Assembly: GCA_029309925.1 (NCBI GenBank)
Contig: JARKND010000001.1
Span: forward strand, 2,852,001-2,916,000
Direction: 5' to 3'
From: Fulvivirgaceae bacterium JP3-4
GTDB lineage: Bacteria > Bacteroidota > Bacteroidia > Cytophagales > Cyclobacteriaceae
DNA length: 64,000 nt
The notes under the pieces are model-generated. The model searched no databases and was not told the DNA's origin. It worked only from the letters and a program-made list of their open reading frames with translations. Shown piece after piece: positions 27,701-35,270 of the stretch (positions within the stretch are counted from its first letter, which is position 1; every line of letters starts with the position of its first letter). The position numbers and the translations under genes are program-made.

Positions 27701-28807
27701 CACACCTACCCCGTTGGTATTACAAATGACAGGATTACCGTAGTAGACATGCGGGTTATACTTTCGTTTGGCAAGGATCCAGGAAAAAAAGTCGGGCTCA
27801 TTATAAGCAGTATTCCATGTTCCATGGCCGAGATGAGGATAGAGATAATAGCGAACGGAAGCACCGGCCTCGCGCAATCCTTTTACTGTGTTGTAAGTTC
27901 TGCTCGGTGTAGGGTTTTGATCTTTGCCACCCTGGAAAATCCAGAGCGGAATTTTCCCAACCTCCTGCGCCATGCCATCGGTAAAAATCCCACCGTTGCT
28001 CACGGCAGACATGGGCAGCGCTGCAGCAAACAACCACGGAGCTCTCTTGATGGCCTGGAACAGTCCACCGCCACCATTTGAAAGCGCATGAATGTACACG
28101 CGGTTTTCATCGATATTATATTTCTTAATCACGAGCCGAAGGAGCTTGATGGCATCTTCAACGCGCGCACTGTGTTGCCAACCGTTGAGCACCTGCGGAA
28201 ACAGAACGAAACCCGGAAATGCTCTCGGGGGCATCGTAGGATCGTTCGGAAGACGGTTGCCTGCAAGCTTCACCGCATCAAGGTGTTTCAATCCGCCATG
28301 AAGCAGATTGTGGTCATTATTCAGCAAATTATGAGTTTCCGATGTTGGCGCTGCGGGGCTGTTGGTATTCGGGTTCCATCCGGTTGTGCTCCAGTAACAG
28401 TTGTCATTCCAGCAATTGCCGCGTTCACCATAGCCGTGAAGCATGATGATGATCGGGTAGCCTGGGTCGTAATTCGGATTATAATTGTTTGGAAAAAGCA
28501 GGCGATAGTTCATAACGAACTGATCCTGGGTTCCATTTTTCTCGCGCATATTCCCCTGGCGGTACGGGTCGGAATTCCAGGAAGTCATATCCCGGAACGT
28601 ATTGGTCTTTACCCCGGGAGCGCTTTCGCGAAAACTGAAAGTAACGTCTTCCTGCAGATAATAGTAGCGTGTATCCGATTTTGCCAACCGGAGATCAAGC
28701 GTACCATATGGCATCGCAGTGTTATAAATATAAGAGGTATCAACTTGAGAAAACGCGGGAGACGCAAGAAGCACCAGGTACACCCACAATCCAACAATTC
28801 TTTTCAT
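21770..28807 (-). CDS. Giant T9SS-secreted multidomain esterase with FN3, PA14 and Ig-like domains
   Basis: A 2345-residue secreted protein. A signal peptide (about 1-20) is followed by an alpha/beta hydrolase of the PHB depolymerase/carboxylesterase kind (about 95-345) with MLHGYGERG, the nucleophile elbow HALSNGGGG (Ser near 243) and HLGHGTWN near the catalytic His. Then come an Ig-like segment (about 360-430), FN3 domains (about 530-635 and 640-725), a PA14 domain (about 730-855; FRLTSNDGSRLFIDD), two more FN3 (about 870-1055), a long Thr/Ser/Val-rich beta region, and Ig-like repeats with YQWF/YKWYD cores. The last 80 residues are a type A T9SS sorting domain (LHAYPSPG... GLYNVI... KRIVIHN). 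It probably attacks an ester-linked polymer or glycan at the cell surface. Confidence 0.88.
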   Translation of the reverse strand: MKRIVGLWVYLVLLASPAFSQVDTSYIYNTAMPYGTLDLRLAKSDTRYYYLQEDVTFSFRESAPGVKTNTFRDMTSWNSDPYRQGNMREKNGTQDQFVMNYRLLFPNNYNPNYDPGYPIIIMLHGYGERGNCWNDNCYWSTTGWNPNTNSPAAPTSETHNLLNNDHNLLHGGLKHLDAVKLAGNRLPNDPTMPPRAFPGFVLFPQVLNGWQHSARVEDAIKLLRLVIKKYNIDENRVYIHALSNGGGGLFQAIKRAPWLFAAALPMSAVSNGGIFTDGMAQEVGKIPLWIFQGGKDQNPTPSRTYNTVKGLREAGASVRYYLYPHLGHGTWNTAYNEPDFFSWILAKRKYNPHVYYGNPVICNTNGVGVRISFSNGFRAYQWEHDGVIIAGANQSQYIANTPGTYRGRFGRVPNPTESDWEPWSDEIVVTEISPQKPTITALGTTHLRGPGLVSTTANNTVQLKSDQQAELYLWYKNGVQIDFPGTDVNDTLRTPSFTSAGTGANGIYTLRTSYSYCPSPPSDPVYLFFNNSAPQNMTFNAASAEFKGVAMNNGVFLTWNDLVSSESGYEIWRRKSGETEFKFAGRAPKNSISFFDGPLQPSSSFEYKIRAVGNAGVSNYVPSNDLAVNLVVSTPADGLKPMPPQELKMSLNTINSFTLSWKAPADNTGIQSYIVTYGGTTVNTNSPANSFTVSNLPANTTYPVTVQAVDYAGNVSEPSNQVIGSTYVLGLFYKHSTGGWEDLDDTTMIETWTNPEFTGTVSNVTLAPRTQEDFFNFEFTGYVDILTEGPYIFRLTSNDGSRLFIDDSLAIENDGVHGNVTKFSDTLTLVKGPHRLKLHYFDYAGSHTLTLQYKGPDLTQGYKAIPDSLFRSGKFVTPAPPAIPANLVAVGSGMERVDVTWTNTGNAVEIYKSASATGPFVIAGTSTTGAFADTVSVNPGTTYYYRARALGNASMSDYSAVVSATTEVDAVAPSVPSGITLANKSHTNAALTWNASSDNAGVKGYEVYVNGVLVGSTVLPAYMVSDLNPGSNYTITVVAVDASNNKSAASAGLAVTTNPAATYYSLATGNLNELSTWKQFSNGTGNSPVDFGENGLVFIIANRTATGLGGPWDVSGSASRIIVPAGVTLTVDNVLNGKLETEGNAVVNVNHTTVPAFGNISAASTVIFSQPVTIPARTYGNLSVSGAGTSSLDEGTTTVLGNLSVASSAVLKGAAGNMSKLILTGSVVQNTLAATVAADNRIDFRFTENVAHTVTAASNFFAYYLAVGQNGSVTFTTPGNPVRIVAGSLNGGGLILAPGATLNVGANSLEVVGGGSVNPGSESGVIQIATGNFRLSSSAGATSNVFFHPVNNVVDSMTVDLTGGQVAIRSAVVIEGALSIRKGTFNGGGFVTLKASETKTAVLSEIGEGGSYTGNLRVQKFIPHIQNQKIELSASVAGLTVANLQNYFPVTGSFAGASGGTTEPSMFTYNGTALAAYPPAGGSNSAAIEKGKGYQALITNGSAVLMETVGVPHQGSVNIPLVGNAGNAADAGWNLVGNPFASSIVWSDTSAAFTRSGVANTIAVRENKIVEGQLVSQYQYYSNDLGNATIPAGNAFWVRSISPTPSLVIHEKAKGITAGLLPADDVAYLKVTLRQNTKEDHTYILFKANATDAFDPMYDFPKRVNEGIFDIGSVINGTTVAVNALSSSFCSSNVTLSISGAAAGNYTLAFAGLSSLAGIGQVMLKDAYTNTTVSLTSDYNFSITADPASYAAGRFTVSFSRSQLNLTTPQAVGQPACSTSPALIQITNSQAGVEYTALNGSQTAISEVVVGNGETITLEVPADKLVNGNNTIAIRAAFPGCASSTLQSSAVISYTQGFAVDAQDDVSICLGQQGTITASGVPAGGSYKWYDALGQVISGQTGASLQTSPVTGETLYQVSGILANGCESARQTIRVYADTLATPVITMYNDTLMTQVDGTFQWYRNGNMIPGATESYIAPAQTGDYYVVASSSGCSKQSLPYKFVVDPGCTINTSQSDVKLENNECGPENYILSISNTAADVRYSVINSNNEVISDNIVGNGSVILLPLASSALESGANHLRIRVEKENCINRTLDKELAINNLAPPVFSVGDTVKTCAGSPAEILVSTAEQVSNYQWFDSNQAPIAGATNSKFTTASVTQPVTYYFTAQHSSGCVSVKEKVVVMPITIPTPVITEVDGVLSVSAAGAIQWLLEGEPIEGATSAEFNPEKSGSYTVLISEGACTQLSAPYAYIMTSVADADMEFQLHAYPSPGTAREFGIRLHTPESSRVLVQVVDMTGRILIRKWFEPKELESKVVLAPELKNGLYNVIASQDGIEVRKRIVIHN

Positions 28808-28914
28808 TCACCAAGGCAGACAATGTAAAACAGATGTCTACGGCTGGTAAAAAGATTGTTCCTAAAAGCCGGTTTTTTGGAAAACTTAACAAAAATTAAT
28901 GTGAAGCGGCCGTA

Positions 28915-29370
28915 TCACCGATGCCTCAGCCACTTACAGGCACCGCTCACGGTGTTGAAGTATTCGACCTGGAGTTTTTTTGTGGACATCGGAGCCTGGT
29001 TGAAAAACATCCGTACGAGATTACTTTCAGGGAGAACAATGGCGTGATAGCGGATCCCGGCTTTTTCGAGCTGAGGGATAATCTGCTGTCTGTAAAAATC
29101 AATATCCTCATTCAGCACGATCCCCGCCTTAGAATTATCCGTGAGCATGTGAAGGCGACAATAGTGATCTTTTTCTTTGTTTATTGATTCAATTACCATT
29201 GACTGGACGCGCTGATAATGCTCACTGCTTTGCGGCACTCCCGACACTTTGATTTTTATGCACGGCACAGACTCAACGAACGAAACGGTCGCATATTCGT
29301 CTTCATAAAATTTCTTCTGATGGACCGGAGGGTCAAACAGATCGATTCTTTCTCTCACTTTCACAGTCAT
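28915..29370 (-). CDS. Small SpoIIAA/STAS-like protein downstream of the sigma/anti-sigma pair
   Basis: A 151-residue cytoplasmic protein with no signal or membrane segment. It shows alternating beta and alpha segments, with a central DHYCRLHMLTDNSKAGI block and a C-terminal FNTVSGACKWLRHR, which recalls the last helix of SpoIIAA-like/STAS proteins. That likeness is by eye only and the family is uncertain. The ATG at 29370 lies 12 bases after the stop of the Dma-like gene, so it is probably the third gene of the sigma operon. A role in sigma signalling is possible but unproven. Confidence 0.6.
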   Translation of the reverse strand: MTVKVRERIDLFDPPVHQKKFYEDEYATVSFVESVPCIKIKVSGVPQSSEHYQRVQSMVIESINKEKDHYCRLHMLTDNSKAGIVLNEDIDFYRQQIIPQLEKAGIRYHAIVLPESNLVRMFFNQAPMSTKKLQVEYFNTVSGACKWLRHR

Positions 29371-29382
29371 GGGTTGCAAAAT

Positions 29383-30693
29383 TTAATCCTCCCGAACGCC
29401 TATAATATTGTATCGCAAATTAATGTAAGCTCCGGTTGAATAGAGGTTGATATCAGTCCATCCGATGCCTTCAAATGGAAGCTTGAGGAACGGCTCGACA
29501 CCAACAGAAAATCCTCTTCCTATATACCTGTCAAATCCTGCCGACACGTGGCCAATTTTGAACAGATATCGCGTTGGGTCTTTCGCAGTCCAGCTGTCGG
29601 CAGCACCGGGATTGGGTTGATTGAAGGTATATTGATAATGTTCACTTTGCATGAAATAGCTCGATACGCCTGCAGCGACAAATAACCTGCTCTTTCTCCG
29701 TTGTAGTACATCGAACTGAAGCATCAGCGGCACTTCAATAATTCCGCAGTTGCCTTCTACTTCATCGGGCACAACACCATTTGTTCGCGCGGCCCAATAG
29801 CCGTCAGGAGGTGAATACTCATGACCGTATCCCTCGTAGCGTTTCAAACTTTTAGTCGCTCCCGTCATCATCGTGAAGCGTTTTGTAATGCGGTAGCCGA
29901 GCAACAAGCCAAAAACCCCACTCGGCTTTGAGTACTTCGTAAGCGATGTGGATGAAAAATCGGGAGAGATCAGCGCAGTGACATTCAACCTGTGGAAGTT
30001 CAGTGATGTACGCTTTTGCTCGCCTTTCAGTTCAGAGACCGCAGTAACTTCTTCCGCGGACAAGGAGTCACCCGTTACAGGCTTTTCTGTTAAAGCCGAA
30101 GGCTTGACATGATCTGCAACCTGAGACTGGTTTGTACTGCTATTGGTGATCATTGGATTTGCGTCTGCGTTGCCAGACAGTTCAGATTGCGATGGACCGT
30201 CACTGATAGTTTGTACCTTCACTTCAGGCTTCGTGGCGACTACTTCTGACGCGAAAGCCGAAACATTTGCTTTAGTATTCTTATTTCCGCTCAACAAAGG
30301 AGTACTATTGCGTGTTGACTTATGCAATGCACCTGAGACTTTCGCCTGCTGAGCACAGTCATCTGAAAAAGGATGCAGGCCAGCAATCGGACCCTCCATG
30401 TGTTCAATTTCCAATGGACCTAACTCACCAACCACTGCCTGCACCTGGACATCATCTTTCTGAAGAACATTGTTTTCAACTCCCGCAATGAAGAGAAGCG
30501 CGATGATTACCGCGACTGCGCCAACCCGCAGGCCCAGCCGCGTAGCCGATGCGCGGGCAGCAGCAGCTTCGATAGCATGCTCGTCCAGCATCTTTTCCAT
30601 GGCGGCCCAGTCTCTTTCCATGAAGGTTTTGTCCTGCTGGACTACCGCCTTCCGGAAGAACTGTTCAATCGAATCATCACTTTTTTGCGACAT
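29383..30693 (-). CDS. Putative dual membrane-spanning anti-sigma factor (Dma-like), TM plus beta-barrel
   Basis: A 436-residue protein with an unusual layout. A short charged cytoplasmic N-terminus (about 1-51; SIEQFFRKAVV, RDWAAMEKMLDE) is followed by one membrane helix (about 52-74; VGAVAVIIALLFIAGV), a long low-complexity Ser/Thr/Asn/Lys linker (about 75-230), and a C-terminal 8-strand-like outer-membrane barrel (about 232-436; GVFGLLLGYRIT, RLFVAAGVSSYF, FSVGVEPFLKL). This is the architecture of the dual membrane-spanning anti-sigma factors described in Bacteroides, which link cytoplasm, inner membrane and outer membrane in one chain. It overlaps the ECF sigma gene by 17 bases. Confidence 0.78.
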   Translation of the reverse strand: MSQKSDDSIEQFFRKAVVQQDKTFMERDWAAMEKMLDEHAIEAAAARASATRLGLRVGAVAVIIALLFIAGVENNVLQKDDVQVQAVVGELGPLEIEHMEGPIAGLHPFSDDCAQQAKVSGALHKSTRNSTPLLSGNKNTKANVSAFASEVVATKPEVKVQTISDGPSQSELSGNADANPMITNSSTNQSQVADHVKPSALTEKPVTGDSLSAEEVTAVSELKGEQKRTSLNFHRLNVTALISPDFSSTSLTKYSKPSGVFGLLLGYRITKRFTMMTGATKSLKRYEGYGHEYSPPDGYWAARTNGVVPDEVEGNCGIIEVPLMLQFDVLQRRKSRLFVAAGVSSYFMQSEHYQYTFNQPNPGAADSWTAKDPTRYLFKIGHVSAGFDRYIGRGFSVGVEPFLKLPFEGIGWTDINLYSTGAYINLRYNIIGVRED

Positions 30694-31240
30694 AATCTTC
30701 TTCAAAGAAGTCGTTGAGTATTTTCTTCAGGTGTTCTTTTGCTTTAAACAGGTTGGATTTCGATGTGCCTACACTAATGCCAAGCATTTTTGCTATCTCC
30801 TCATGTTTATAACCTTCAATTGCATAAAGGTTGAATACAGTGCGATACGAGGGCGGGAGTTTGTGAAGCATGGAAATGATCTCCTTGTAGGAAATACCGG
30901 AGATTACATTTTCCGGATCAAGTTCCTGATCAGCCAGCGCCATTTCCTCCGCGCGGATCTGCCGTTGCTTTTCTTTATAATGGTTGATAGAAGTATTGAC
31001 CATTATCTTTCTGAGCCATGGCTTTAGTGGCCTGGAAAGATCAAAATGTTTGATACCTGAAAAGATTTTCATAAAACCATCATTTAGAATAACAGAAGCT
31101 TCGTCACGATTATCCGCGTATCTGAGGCATATGCTCATAGCGTAACCATAGAACCTTTCATAGAGCATCTTTTGGCTCGCCCGGTCATTTTTCCGGCATC
31201 CTTTGAGGATGAGCTCTAGTGATGTGGTATTAGGTTCCAA
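30677..31240 (-). CDS. ECF-type RNA polymerase sigma factor
   Basis: A 187-residue sigma-70 family ECF factor. Region 2 (about 24-95) contains the DEAS-like ADNRDEASVILNDGFMKIF core and LKPWLRKIMVNTSINHY. Region 4 (about 128-178) has LPPSYRTVFNLYAIEGYKHE and IAKMLGISVGTSKSNLFKA, a helix-turn-helix for the -35 element. Its 3' end overlaps the putative transmembrane anti-sigma gene, indicating translational coupling and control by sequestration. It probably governs an envelope response. Confidence 0.93.
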   Translation of the reverse strand: MEPNTTSLELILKGCRKNDRASQKMLYERFYGYAMSICLRYADNRDEASVILNDGFMKIFSGIKHFDLSRPLKPWLRKIMVNTSINHYKEKQRQIRAEEMALADQELDPENVISGISYKEIISMLHKLPPSYRTVFNLYAIEGYKHEEIAKMLGISVGTSKSNLFKAKEHLKKILNDFFEEDYVAKK

Positions 31241-31375
31241 CGGGTTGCGTTTATAGCCTGTACAAGAATATGAGAGAGATGGTTGCCTGGAGGAAAGGGT
31301 TTATTTCAAGTTAGCGAAAAATTCGCACTTGAGGGCTGATGTAGCCGGGTTTCGGAGATGAATATGGAAGGCTAG

Positions 31376-31468
31376 GATTTAGGATTTAAGATTTAAGATT
31401 TAAGATTGAATAAGGAGCATGCCATTAAATCTCAAATCTCAAATCTTAAATCTAAAATCTAAAATTTT
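31376..31468. repeat. Two facing heptad arrays forming a long hairpin, abutting the SDR stop codon
   Basis: The left arm has five units (GATTTAG, GATTTAA x3, GATTGAA; 31376-31410). The right arm has six (AAATCTC x2, AAATCTT, AAATCTA x2, AAATTTT; 31427-31468). The arms are near-complementary, so RNA from either strand could fold into one long stem. The right arm ends at the base before the SDR stop codon (minus strand, 31469-31471). It could act as a terminator between the SDR and sigma units. Confidence 0.8.
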
Positions 31469-32386
31469 CTAATCGTGGGCATGATCTTCATGCTTCTCCA
31501 GATCTCCATCAGCTTTTCCGATAGATTCCTGGATGCGTTCGCGCTCTGTACGAGAGGCAGGATGTGTAATCTCAGAACGACCTTCTTCTTTTTCACTCGG
31601 TGCCATCTGCTTGCGCATGGTGGCAGCAAGAGCGCTGTCGGGCATCATATTGCTCATCGCAGCCTGCACCTTGTTCTTCGCACCTGAAACAACTTTGCTT
31701 TCACCAGACCTCAGTGCTTCATAGCCATCTTTGGCAACATCGGTCGGATCAGACAGTTCGGTTTCCCGATAGATCACAGTTCCCTCCGCCCCTGCTTTAT
31801 GGAAGAAGTCAGTGTCAGCAGCACCGGGCATCAATACGGTAACGGTCACGTTGGTGTCTTTCAACTCGTTGATAAGCGCTTCTGAAAATGACAGCACAAA
31901 GGCTTTTGTACCGGCATAGACGGCCATCAACGGTGTCGGATATTTCGACAACAGGGAGGCTACCTGCAGAATTTTTCCGCTGTTCCGCGCTGCCATGTCT
32001 TTGCCAAAATATTTCGTAAGTCCTACCACTGCCGTGATGTTCAGCTGGATGAGGTCGATATCGCGATCGAGGTCATAATCAAGAAACTTCCCGTACTCAC
32101 CCTGCCCTGCATCGTTTACCAGTACGTCCACCGTGACATTCCAGCTTGAGACCGTGCGATAAACTTCTTCTGCAGCGTTTGGCGAAAACAGATCCTGCGC
32201 AATTGTCTTCACATCAATGGAGTATTGTGAAGTAAGTTCGCGGGCCACCCCCTCGAGGCCCTCATTGCTTCGTGCAACCAGAATCAGGTTGTAAGAATCT
32301 GCTGCGAACAGTTTCGCAAATTCATATCCAAAACCGCTCGTTGCACCGGTAATCAGTGCATATTTATTTTTATCGTTCATCATCAT
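31469..32386 (-). CDS. Short-chain dehydrogenase/reductase (SDR) with His/Asp-rich tail
   Basis: A 305-residue classical SDR. It has a Rossmann TGATSGFG cofactor motif (about 13-20), NDAGQGEYG in place of NNAG (about 90), the catalytic Ser in ASLLSKYP, and YAGTK (Tyr-x3-Lys, about 157-161). It resembles DltE/YqjQ-type oxidoreductases. After the SDR core (about 260 residues) comes a charged extension ending EKHEDHAHD, possibly metal-binding. It starts 7 bases after the stop of the Rieske-DAO gene, so the two are one operon. A start at the third Met (32380) is equally possible. Substrate unknown. Confidence 0.88.
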   Translation of the reverse strand: MMMNDKNKYALITGATSGFGYEFAKLFAADSYNLILVARSNEGLEGVARELTSQYSIDVKTIAQDLFSPNAAEEVYRTVSSWNVTVDVLVNDAGQGEYGKFLDYDLDRDIDLIQLNITAVVGLTKYFGKDMAARNSGKILQVASLLSKYPTPLMAVYAGTKAFVLSFSEALINELKDTNVTVTVLMPGAADTDFFHKAGAEGTVIYRETELSDPTDVAKDGYEALRSGESKVVSGAKNKVQAAMSNMMPDSALAATMRKQMAPSEKEEGRSEITHPASRTERERIQESIGKADGDLEKHEDHAHD

Positions 32387-32393
32387 TTATTCG

Positions 32394-33941
32394 TTAAGCA
32401 TTTTCTTCCTTGTCTACCAACGTTCTCAATTCTATTTTTTCCAGATCACGTGATGCAGGACCGGTAAGGACCTCTCCATCTACTGAATAGCGTGCACCAT
32501 GACACGGACAATCCCATGATTTCTCGGCAGCATTCCACGCAACGGCACACTTCACGTGCGTACAGGCGGGATTCACCGCATGCAGCACCCCCGAGTCGTC
32601 CTTGTAAAGCGCCAATGATTCGCCTTCATACTTTACAAGACGACCCTCACCCGATGCAAGGTCGGCTGCTTCATGAAGTTTGTCCTGACCTAACCAACGT
32701 CCCACGAATTGTTTGACCACCTCTGCATTGTGTTTCACAAACTCAGTAAAGCCTGCAACAGGTTTAATTCTTCCTGGTCTGAATACGTTTTCATATCTTG
32801 ATTTTCCGGTGAGGATCAATTCACTGAGGGTGATAGTAGCTACATGACTGTAGGTAATTCCGTTTCCGCCATAGCCAGTCGCCACGAGTACGTTTTCCGG
32901 ATTTCCGGGAAGATGCCCGATGTAAGGAAGCCCGTCAGCGGGCTCGAAGTACTGTGAAGACCACTGCGACACCACCTGCGAGACGTTGAAGTGAGAACGC
33001 ACGTGGCTTTCAAGTTTCAGGAAACATCCGTTGGTGTTCGTCTCTTCACCGGTACGATGATCATCTCCGCCTGCAATGAGGTAATTTTCCCCATCGATGG
33101 TCTGTGTCCGATAGTAGTGATAAGGATCGTACATGTCATATACAAGGCCTTCCGGATATTGCCCATCTTCCAACCTCACAGCCATAGCATAGCTGCGGTA
33201 GGCTGCACAGCGGAAGTGGATCAGATTCACACCAATGGGGATGTGCGTTGCAAACACTACATGCTGGCCGTAAAACTTTCCGGTCGTTGCCTCCACTTCG
33301 ATATCGTGCTCGCCTTTCCCGGTATTTGTTACGCGACAACTTTCAATAATCACTCCGCCTTCCTTCTCAAAGACCTCAGCCATTTTCTGAATGTATCGCA
33401 GCGGATGAAACTTCGCCTGGCGTTCGATGCGTAGTACTTTCTGATAAGATATCGGAACAGGCAATTCGTCAACGAAAGAACACCCAACACCTACCTTCTG
33501 GCAAGCTTCATGAATATCTTCAAGCTCACTGGTTTGAGTTTCGTTTTGTGAGAATAGATAACCAGGCACTTCTTCAAATCCACAATCAATCGCGTATGTC
33601 TCGACATTCTGTTTCACGAGGTTTATCGCCTCCCGTGCAGCGGTGGCTACCATCTTCGCATTTTCAAGACCGAAATTCTTGATGATGTCCGTGTAGGGTG
33701 TATCCATAAGTGTATTCAGGTGCGCGGTGGTCCCTCCGGTTGTTCCGAAGCCAAGCGTCTGGGCTTCCAGCAGCACACATTTTTTCCCTGAGCGCTGAAG
33801 CTCCACACCTAATGTAATTCCAGTGATGCCGCCACCAACGATCACCACATCAAAGTGCTGTTGCTTTGGCTCGACAGCCGGAAGGAAACCTGTCACCGTT
33901 TCCTGCCATAAACTTTTTCTCGCTCCGTCTCTAAGAACCAT
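32394..33941 (-). CDS. FAD-dependent oxidoreductase (DAO) fused to a C-terminal Rieske domain
   Basis: A 515-residue fusion. The N-terminal DAO-type flavoprotein (about 25-400) has VVIVGGGITG for FAD and YGGNGITYS near its end. The C-terminal Rieske domain (about 430-505) has CTH (Cys460, His462) and CPCHG (Cys478, His481), the four ligands of a 2Fe-2S cluster. This architecture is common in Bacteroidota and Proteobacteria, but its substrate is unknown. No signal peptide is seen. It is the first gene of an operon with the SDR. It diverges from another DAO protein (34063-35268) that lacks the Rieske part. Confidence 0.9.
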   Translation of the reverse strand: MVLRDGARKSLWQETVTGFLPAVEPKQQHFDVVIVGGGITGITLGVELQRSGKKCVLLEAQTLGFGTTGGTTAHLNTLMDTPYTDIIKNFGLENAKMVATAAREAINLVKQNVETYAIDCGFEEVPGYLFSQNETQTSELEDIHEACQKVGVGCSFVDELPVPISYQKVLRIERQAKFHPLRYIQKMAEVFEKEGGVIIESCRVTNTGKGEHDIEVEATTGKFYGQHVVFATHIPIGVNLIHFRCAAYRSYAMAVRLEDGQYPEGLVYDMYDPYHYYRTQTIDGENYLIAGGDDHRTGEETNTNGCFLKLESHVRSHFNVSQVVSQWSSQYFEPADGLPYIGHLPGNPENVLVATGYGGNGITYSHVATITLSELILTGKSRYENVFRPGRIKPVAGFTEFVKHNAEVVKQFVGRWLGQDKLHEAADLASGEGRLVKYEGESLALYKDDSGVLHAVNPACTHVKCAVAWNAAEKSWDCPCHGARYSVDGEVLTGPASRDLEKIELRTLVDKEENA

Positions 33942-34062
33942 AATTGTTGTTTTTTAAAAATGTCTGCTCAATTTCCTTGCCTGCAAACATTTTGGCGCGT
34001 GACTGGTTTTTGTATTTGCGCGCTGACCGCTGCGCAGATTTTTCTACATTTACTGACGCACT

Positions 34063-35268
34063 ATGAAATTGAGTTCAGGTCTACCCTTCTCGCTGCTTCG
34101 CTACGGACTCCCCTATAACTATCCGAAACTTGAGTCAGCAATAACAACAGATGTTGTGATTATTGGCGGTGGCATCTCAGGTGCGCTATGTGCGTACCAT
34201 CTCATCGAAGCAGGTGTAGATTGTGCAGTAGTTGACAAGAGAACGATTGGTCTGGGGAGTACAGCAGCAAGCACATCGTTACTTCAGTATGAAATAGACG
34301 TCTCATTGAATGACCTGATCAAGCTTCGCGGAGAAGGTGATGCAGTGAGAGCTTACCAATTGTGCAACGAAGCTCTTTTCGAACTTGAGGCGTTGTGCAG
34401 GCGGATCGGCTTTGATAGTTATGCATCGACCAACAGTCTGTACTTTGGTGTAGCAAGACCTGACGAGAAACGCCTGCATGAAGAATATCAAACGAGAAGA
34501 CAAATCGGACTGGATGTGCAATTCTTAAGTGCGGCAGATGTAAAGAATCAGTTTGGCTTCAAGGCCTTTGGCGGTATACTCTCATCAAACGCTGCGCATG
34601 CAGATGCCTATGCACTCACCCATGCCATACTGCAACATTCAATCAGAAAAGGATTAAAAGTTTTTGACCGAACGCGGATCACCAAAATGTCTACCGCGAA
34701 AGGTCAATCAAAACTTGTAACGGAAGATGGTGTAAAGATTCACTGCAACCATGTGATTAATGCCACCGGATACGAGGCGACCACGATGCTCAAAAAGAAA
34801 GTAGTAGACCTTCGCTCTACATACGTTACCATCAGCGAATCAATGTCTGACTGCGCATCATTCCCATTTCATCAGACGCTACTCTGGAACACAGCAGACC
34901 CCTATCTCTACATGCGATGTACGTCAGACGGACGCATCATCGTTGGCGGCCGCGATGGTGAATTTGCAAATCCGAAAAGACGCGATGACGCCATTGGACG
35001 TAAAACCAAACTGCTCGCCAGGGATTTTGAAAAACTTTTTCCGTCCATCACTTTCCGTTCAGAATTCAGCTGGGCAGGAACATTCGGCACAACAAAAGAC
35101 GGCCTCCCCTTCATCGGGAAGCCATCAAATCGTCAGAATATTTATTTCGCTCTTGGGTTTGGCGGCAATGGCATCATTTTCAGTCTGATTGCGGCCGTGC
35201 TTATTCGCGACTCCATTCTTGGTCACAAAAACAATGATCATCCGCTCTTCAGTTTCGAACGAGCTTGA
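34063..35268 (+). CDS. FAD-dependent oxidoreductase (DAO family), no Rieske domain
   Basis: A 401-residue DAO/glycine-oxidase-like flavoprotein. It has the dinucleotide motif VVIIGGGISGALCAYHL (about 30-46), GLGSTAASTSLLQYE, similar to the corresponding block of the neighbouring Rieske-DAO, and the C-terminal LGFGGNGIIFSLIA. It looks like a paralogue of the N-terminal part of the divergent gene at 32394-33941. It could oxidise an amine or a small amino acid-like compound, but the substrate cannot be read. It converges with the histone-like gene, with only 2 bases between the stop codons. Confidence 0.87.
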   Translation: MKLSSGLPFSLLRYGLPYNYPKLESAITTDVVIIGGGISGALCAYHLIEAGVDCAVVDKRTIGLGSTAASTSLLQYEIDVSLNDLIKLRGEGDAVRAYQLCNEALFELEALCRRIGFDSYASTNSLYFGVARPDEKRLHEEYQTRRQIGLDVQFLSAADVKNQFGFKAFGGILSSNAAHADAYALTHAILQHSIRKGLKVFDRTRITKMSTAKGQSKLVTEDGVKIHCNHVINATGYEATTMLKKKVVDLRSTYVTISESMSDCASFPFHQTLLWNTADPYLYMRCTSDGRIIVGGRDGEFANPKRRDDAIGRKTKLLARDFEKLFPSITFRSEFSWAGTFGTTKDGLPFIGKPSNRQNIYFALGFGGNGIIFSLIAAVLIRDSILGHKNNDHPLFSFERA

Positions 35269-35270
35269 GC

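Noticed and set aside
28088-28828. Plus-strand reading frame of about 246 codons opposite the start of the giant T9SS gene
   Set aside because: It mirrors the coding of the esterase domain, shows no family motif, and covers the likely promoter of the giant gene.
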